Shown piece after piece: positions 60,121-64,000 of a stretch of 64,000 bases of DNA (the first letter of the stretch is position 1; each line of letters begins with the position of its first letter). Source of the DNA: Streptomyces sp. Ru62. GTDB taxonomy: Bacteria; Actinomycetota; Actinomycetes; Streptomycetales; Streptomycetaceae. The stretch spans positions 186,001 through 250,000 of the forward strand of contig NZ_PQSU01000011.1 in assembly GCF_002920615.1 (NCBI RefSeq). Direction: 5' to 3'. The notes beneath the pieces were generated by a model. That model was not told the DNA's origin. It searched no databases and worked only from the letters and a program-made list of their open reading frames with translations. The translations under genes were made by a program, and so were the position numbers.

Positions 60121-61508
60121 CTGCGGACCACTTGGCCGCCGGTGACGTCCTTGACCGTGGCGTCGTACTCGCCCGCCGCCTTCTCCACGGACAGGTCACC
60201 GGTCGTGACCGCCTCCATGGCCTCCTGCACGGCGGTCGACACCTTCGGGTACGCCGGGTACGCGGGCCGGTAGTGGGTGCTCGCCACCAGGTCGGTGAAG
60301 AACTTGATGCCGGGCTGGGCACCGGCGTACTCCGGATCGGCGGCGACGTCCTTGCGGACGGCGATGCCGGAGTTGGCGATGTACCACTTGCGGGCGTTGT
60401 CCTTCGTCTGCATCGTCCGGACGAACTCGAAGGCGAGGTCGGGGTTGGCGGCCTTGGCCGGGACGGACCAGGTCCAGCCGCCGGACATGCTCACCTTGCC
60501 GGGCGCCTGCCCGTGTTGCGTCGGCATGGCGGCGAGCCCCAACTGCTCGGACCAGTCCGGCCACTCGTGCCCGCTGCCCGGCAGCCAGGCCTGCGGCAGC
60601 CAGGAGCCGTCGAGGGCGATGCCGAGTCTGCCCTGGGGGAGCAGTTCGCCGTTGACGGTGGTGTTGAAGTTCGGGTCGAGGGCGTCGGAGACGTCGGGGC
60701 CGAGCTTGTCCCGGTAGACGGTCTCGACGAACTTCAGCGAGTCCTTGAAGCCCTGCGACCCGGTGATCCACTTCTTGCTGCCGCTGTCGTACAGCGGGTC
60801 CTGGGTGCCGTCGCCCGTGCCGTACAGGAGCATCTCGAAGCCCTGCATGGTGGCCCGCTCGCCGGCCGGCTTGCCGGTGTAGACGTTGAGCGGGATCACG
60901 CCGGGGACCTTCCGCTTGATGGTCCGGGCGGCCGCGAGGACGTCGTCCCAGGTCTTCGGCTGCCAGTCCGGCGGCAGGCCGGCCTTCTTGAACACCCGCC
61001 TGTCGAACCAGAGCCCGCGGGTGTCGGTCCCGTCCGGGACACCGTACGTCTTCCCGTCCTGCCCCTTGGCCGCCGCCTTCGCGGTGTCGATGAACTGTCC
61101 CCAGTCCGGCCACTTGGCGAGGTAGGGGTCGAGCGGCTTCAGGTACCCGCTGGTGATGTCGGAGTTGATGAGGAAGGTGTCCTCGTAGACCAGGTCCGGG
61201 GCGGTGCGCGGTGAGCGCAGCATCTGCTGGAGCTTGGTGTAGTACTCCGAGTCCGGGGCCTTGATCGGCACGAACTCGACCTTCTTGCCGGGGTGTTCGC
61301 GCTCGAACTGCTTCTTGATCCCGGCGAGGTAGGTGTCCATCACCTTGACGGAGTTGTCGGTGGACTGCTTGTACGACACCTTGATCGTGTCCGGGCTGCT
61401 GCCGGAACCGCTGCCGCAGGCGGTGAGGGCGGTGGCGGCGAGAGCGGCGGTGAGGAGGAGGGAGAGGGGGAGGCGGCGGGAGTGGGCGGCGGTGGGACGC
61501 ACGGGCAT
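60117..61508 (-). CDS. Sugar-binding lipoprotein of an ABC importer
   Basis: The 463-residue family 1 solute-binding protein has a twin-basic lipoprotein signal peptide ending in the lipobox LTAC with lipidated Cys31. After a Gly/Ser linker the mature domain shows the typical FEREHPGKKVEFVPIKAPDSEYYTKLQQML and APDLVYEDTFLINSD patterns and GSWLPQAWLPG. AGGAGG precedes the ATG at 61508. It delivers substrate to the two permeases downstream. The DasR-like sequence in its promoter hints at an amino sugar or chitin-related sugar, but this is inference. Confidence 0.93.
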   Translation of the reverse strand: MPVRPTAAHSRRLPLSLLLTAALAATALTACGSGSGSSPDTIKVSYKQSTDNSVKVMDTYLAGIKKQFEREHPGKKVEFVPIKAPDSEYYTKLQQMLRSPRTAPDLVYEDTFLINSDITSGYLKPLDPYLAKWPDWGQFIDTAKAAAKGQDGKTYGVPDGTDTRGLWFDRRVFKKAGLPPDWQPKTWDDVLAAARTIKRKVPGVIPLNVYTGKPAGERATMQGFEMLLYGTGDGTQDPLYDSGSKKWITGSQGFKDSLKFVETVYRDKLGPDVSDALDPNFNTTVNGELLPQGRLGIALDGSWLPQAWLPGSGHEWPDWSEQLGLAAMPTQHGQAPGKVSMSGGWTWSVPAKAANPDLAFEFVRTMQTKDNARKWYIANSGIAVRKDVAADPEYAGAQPGIKFFTDLVASTHYRPAYPAYPKVSTAVQEAMEAVTTGDLSVEKAAGEYDATVKDVTGGQVVRR

Positions 61509-61556
61509 GACCTCCTGAGCACACGTGGGGGTGGCGCGGAGATGACTGCCGTGTGA

Positions 61557-61585
61557 AGGTAAGAGGAGTGGTCTAGTCAGGTCAA
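61557..61585 (-). promoter_or_regulatory. Promoter of the sugar importer with a DasR-like half site
   Basis: On the minus strand TTGACC (61580-61585) and TTACCT (61557-61562) are 17 nt apart. The spacer contains ACTAGACCACT; read on the plus strand AGTGGTCTAGTCAGGT (61567-61582) matches the DasR consensus AGTGGTCTAGACCACT at 12 of 16 positions, one half-site being perfect. Confidence 0.55.
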
Positions 61586-61704
61586 TGTGTCTGCGCGGGA
61601 TTGATCCCCGGCGGGCTGCAGGAGATGGTCCGCCTTGCCGGCCTTGATGTCCCGGAGTTGGCGCCCTCTCCGCAGAAGGGTTCCTCCCAGTTGACGTCGG
61701 TCAT
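61582..61704 (-). pseudogene. Broken DUF397 gene
   Basis: The short frame starts MTDVNWEEPFCGEGANS, exactly the opening of DUF397 proteins, but then departs into unrelated sequence. In the next frame the family-like end RDIKAGKADHLLQPAGDQ can be read. An internal deletion with frameshift has removed the middle. DUF397 genes normally follow a DUF5753-type HTH gene, and the remnant of one lies just upstream. Confidence 0.7.
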
Positions 61705-62133
61705 GGCGGCTCTCCTGGAGGTCGTGGACCAAGGTGTGGATGAAGTCATGCGAGGCGTCCGGCGCGAGCGCCACGCTCCGAGTTCCACGGTGTCGAGGCG
61801 GGGGACGGCCGCTTCGGCGTAGACGACGGACTGCCCAGCCCCCGGGAGGCCGCCCGCCTTGAACGGGATGACCCGCAACGTCACGGTCTCGCGTTCGGAC
61901 ATGAGCAGCAGGTGCTCCAGTTGGCGCCGCGCGACTGCGGCCCCGCCGAACTCCATGCGGAGGGCGGCCTCGTGGAGGATCACGTCGAGCGCCGGAGGGC
62001 TCGGGCGGTCGAGCACCCGTTGCCGGTCGGTCCGGTGGGCGACGCGTACGTGATCGTCTACGACGGACACCCCCGGCACACCCATGAGTCGGTCCGGTGG
62101 TTCGGTGGCCCACGCCCGCGCCAACGCCTCCAT
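61705..62133 (-). pseudogene. Broken DUF5753 (Scr1-type) HTH regulator gene
   Basis: The frame encodes DUF5753 core features: RQRVLDRPSPPALDVILHEAALRMEFGG, RRQLEHLLLMSERETVTLRVIPFKAGGLPGAGQSVVYAE and VPRLDTVELG. It then loses frame. The expected end SHDFIHTLVHDL is found in another frame about 10 codons on, so an internal deletion with frameshift has occurred. The N-terminal HTH is missing and is replaced by an Ala-rich stretch from a tandem repeat. It is a decayed gene with its former DUF397 partner. Confidence 0.72.
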
Positions 62134-62208
62134 CGAAGCCGCCCCCACCGAAGCCGCCGCCGCCCCCACCGAAGCCGCCGCCGCCCGCGCAGCCGCCGCC
62201 GCCCTCAC
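62134..62208. repeat. Imperfect 15-21 bp tandem repeats (CGAAGCCGCC units)
   Basis: Units start at 62134 (15 bp), 62149 (21 bp), 62170 (21 bp) and 62191 (18 bp), all variants of CGAAGCCGCCGCCGCCCCCAC. It lies between the response regulator stop and the DUF5753 remnant and would encode poly-Ala stretches. It probably arose by slippage where the HTH part of the gene was lost. Confidence 0.8.
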
Positions 62209-62900
62209 CGTCCCTGAGACACCCACCGGTACACCAGCTCCGGCCGCCCCACCTGCCCGTACAGCGGGCTCCGGCCGGCTCTCCCCGCGTCCACCAGGTG
62301 CTCCAGGTACCGCCGTGCGGTGATCCGGGAGATGCCCACCGCCTCGGCCACCCCGGCCGCCGTGAGGCCCTCGGCGGACGCCTCGCGGAGCGTGGACGTC
62401 ACCCGTTCCAGGGTCGGCCCGCTCAGCCCCTTCGGCAGGGCCGCCGGCGTCGGGGCGCGCAGGGTCGCCAGGGCGCGGTCCACCTCGTCCTGGCCGCTCG
62501 CCTCGCCCACCGCCGCGTGGAACTCGGCGTAACGGACCAGCCGATCCCTCAATGTCGCGAAGGTGAACGGTTTCAGCACGTACTGGACGACGCCCAGGGA
62601 GACCCCCTCCCGTACCACCGCCAGGTCGCGCGCGGACGTCACCGCTATGACGTCCGCGTGATGCCCGGCCGCCCGCAGGGACCGGGCCAGTTGCAGGCCG
62701 TGGACGTCGGGGAGGTGCAGGTCCAGCAGCAGCAGGTCCACCGGAGTGCGGTCCAGCAGGCGCCGTGCCTCCGCCCCCGTGTGCGCCTTCCCGACCGCGA
62801 CGAACCCCGGCACCCGGCCGACGTACATCACGTGCGCGTCGGCGGCCACCGGGTCGTCCTCGACGACGAGGACGCGGATGGGCTGCTCCTCGCGCGTCAT
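62205..62900 (-). CDS. CitB/DcuR-type response regulator
   Basis: The 231-residue protein has a receiver domain with acidic residues in VVEDDPVAADAH and the phospho-acceptor in VDLLLLDLHLPDVHGLQLAR, then a linker and a C-terminal HTH (LTAAGVAEAVGISRITARRYLEHLVDAGRAGRSPLYGQVGRPELVYRW) of the CitB/DcuR group. These regulators control uptake of citrate or C4-dicarboxylates. It overlaps the kinase gene by 4 nt. The stop falls in the tandem repeat. A transporter target is not in the window. Confidence 0.93.
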   Translation of the reverse strand: MTREEQPIRVLVVEDDPVAADAHVMYVGRVPGFVAVGKAHTGAEARRLLDRTPVDLLLLDLHLPDVHGLQLARSLRAAGHHADVIAVTSARDLAVVREGVSLGVVQYVLKPFTFATLRDRLVRYAEFHAAVGEASGQDEVDRALATLRAPTPAALPKGLSGPTLERVTSTLREASAEGLTAAGVAEAVGISRITARRYLEHLVDAGRAGRSPLYGQVGRPELVYRWVSQGR

Positions 62901-64000
62901 CGGGCGCCGCCCGTGGACGTGCGCAACGGCAACCGCACCTCGAACACCGCTCCGCCCTCCTCCGCCTCGGCCACCGTCAACGTGCCGTCGTGGCGGTTCA
63001 CCGCCTGCCGCACCAGGGCCAGCCCGAGTCCCCGCCCCCCGGGTTCGGCCGGCTTCGTGGAGAACCCCCGCTGGAACACCAGGTCGGCGTGGGCGGGGTC
63101 GACCCCCGGGCCGGTGTCCGACACCCGGAGCACCACTTCGGCGGCCGTAGCGTACGCCGTCACCGTCACCCGGGCCCGCGCGCTGCCCTGCGCCGCGTCC
63201 ACCGCGTTGTCGATCAGGTTGCCGAGGATCGTCACCAGGTCGCGGGCGGACAGGCTCTCCGGGAGCAGGCCGTCGTCCAGTCGGCTGTCCGGCGAGACCA
63301 CCAGCTCCACCCCCCGCTCGTTCGCCTGCGCGGTCTTGCCCAGCAGCAGCGCGGCCAGCACCGGCTCGCCGACCGCCGCCACCACCTGGTCGGTCAGGGC
63401 CTGCGCCAGCTCCAGTTCGGCCGTGGCGAACTCCACGGCCTCCTCGGCCCGGCCCAGCTCGATCAGGGAGACGACCGTGTGCAGGCGGTTCGCGGCCTCG
63501 TGCGCCTGTGAGCGCAGCGCCTGGGTGAAGCCGCGTTCCGAGTCCAGCTCACCCATCAGCGACTGGAGTTCGGTGACGTCGCGGAGCGTCACGACCGTGC
63601 CCCGCTGTTCACCGCCCGACACCGGGGACGTGTTCACGACCAGCACCCGGGACGCCGTCGGGTGCACCTCGTCCACCCGGGGCTCCGAGGAGAGCAGGGC
63701 GCCCGTCAGCGGGGCGGGCAGACCCAGGTCGGCCACCGAGCGGCCGACCACGTCCTCCTCCGGGCCCACGCCCAGCAGGTCCCGGCCGCCGTCGTTGATC
63801 AGCGCCACCCGGTACCGGCCGTCCAGCATCAGCAGCCCCTCGCGGACGGCGTGCAGCGCCGCCTGGTGGTAGTCGTGCATCCGGCTCAGCTCGGTGGCGT
63901 TCATGCCGTGGGTGTGGCGGCGCAGCCGGGCGTTGATCACGTACGTGCCGACCGCGCCCAGCAGCAGCGCCACGCCCGCCACCCCGAGCAGGGCCGTGAC
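62897..64000 (-). CDS. CitA/DcuS-type sensor histidine kinase, partial
   Basis: The N-terminal sensor part is cut off by the window end. Present are a membrane helix (VTALLGVAGVALLLGAVGTYVI), a PAS domain (REGLLMLDGRYRVALINDGGRDLLGVGPEEDVVGRSVADLGLP), the SpoOB-type dimerisation helix with phosphorylatable His in QAHEAANRLHTVVSLIELG and the ATPase motifs LIDNAVDA, SDTGPGVDP and GGRGLGLALVRQAV. The arrangement (periplasmic PAS, membrane helix, cytoplasmic PAS, kinase) is that of citrate/dicarboxylate sensors. It is coupled to the response regulator. Confidence 0.93.
   Translation of the reverse strand, partial: VTALLGVAGVALLLGAVGTYVINARLRRHTHGMNATELSRMHDYHQAALHAVREGLLMLDGRYRVALINDGGRDLLGVGPEEDVVGRSVADLGLPAPLTGALLSSEPRVDEVHPTASRVLVVNTSPVSGGEQRGTVVTLRDVTELQSLMGELDSERGFTQALRSQAHEAANRLHTVVSLIELGRAEEAVEFATAELELAQALTDQVVAAVGEPVLAALLLGKTAQANERGVELVVSPDSRLDDGLLPESLSARDLVTILGNLIDNAVDAAQGSARARVTVTAYATAAEVVLRVSDTGPGVDPAHADLVFQRGFSTKPAEPGGRGLGLALVRQAVNRHDGTLTVAEAEEGGAVFEVRLPLRTSTGGAR

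Overview
The window is a stretch of a Streptomyces (or very close actinomycete) chromosome. The evidence is the very high G+C, GTG/TTG starts, ATGA/GTGA gene overlaps, and marker genes such as the coiled-coil pair filP/scy, nucS, the atpIBEFHAGDC operon, icmA and DUF5753/DUF397 remnants. From memory the gene order follows the conserved core around the S. coelicolor atp locus through scy to pfkA; I could not run an alignment.

Layout. 1-0.5 kb: end of a MraY/WecA-type glycosyltransferase. 0.8-8.7 kb: complete F1Fo ATP synthase operon with a Rex-like operator upstream, structured spacers before atpA and atpC, and a strong terminator. 8.7-16.7 kb: DUF2550 protein, a secreted GH18 chitinase with the classic chitin-promoter direct repeats, a NarL-type two-component system, a DinB-like protein, a PduO-type cobalamin adenosyltransferase, a broken ABC permease joined to a broken DUF5753 gene, and a 3-hydroxybutyryl-CoA dehydrogenase. 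16.8-23.2 kb: STAS protein, large membrane-anchored P-loop protein with a Gly/Thr/Ser tail, NucS mismatch endonuclease, small conserved proteins, LLM oxidoreductase. 23.2-29 kb: two tandem homologous ABC-2 export modules and a PQQ-like propeller membrane protein carrying the only in-frame TTA codon I found. 29-34.3 kb: FilP and Scy, the apical-growth coiled-coil proteins.

34.4-46.2 kb mixes acyl-CoA metabolism with small conserved genes: methylmalonyl-CoA epimerase, acetyl-CoA acetyltransferase, MeaB, three tandem AIM24 proteins, a thiamine-binding protein, a small SRPBCC/DUF4166/TetR operon behind two palindromic operators, and isobutyryl-CoA mutase large subunit. 46.2-51.5 kb: TetR regulator, thioredoxin-TPR protein, a 624-nt regulatory gap and a three-gene cell-envelope set (DUF6230, DUF6114, Ser/Pro-rich exported protein). 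51.5-57.6 kb: pyruvate kinase, acetate kinase, phosphotransacetylase and, divergently, 6-phosphofructokinase. 57.6-64 kb: a DNA-binding regulator, a sugar ABC importer lacking its ATPase, degraded DUF5753/DUF397 genes, and a CitA/CitB-like two-component system running off the end.

Together the genes cover energy conservation (ATP synthase), the lower glycolysis-acetate node, and C4/methylmalonyl acyl-CoA handling, with polar growth and chitin use. Nothing here looks like a large mobile island. The points most worth following are regulatory: the Rex-like site, the chitin/DasR-like boxes, the paired TetR operators, the pta/pfkA palindrome, the TTACT/AGTAA boxes and the TTA codon. Four decayed genes are also present.
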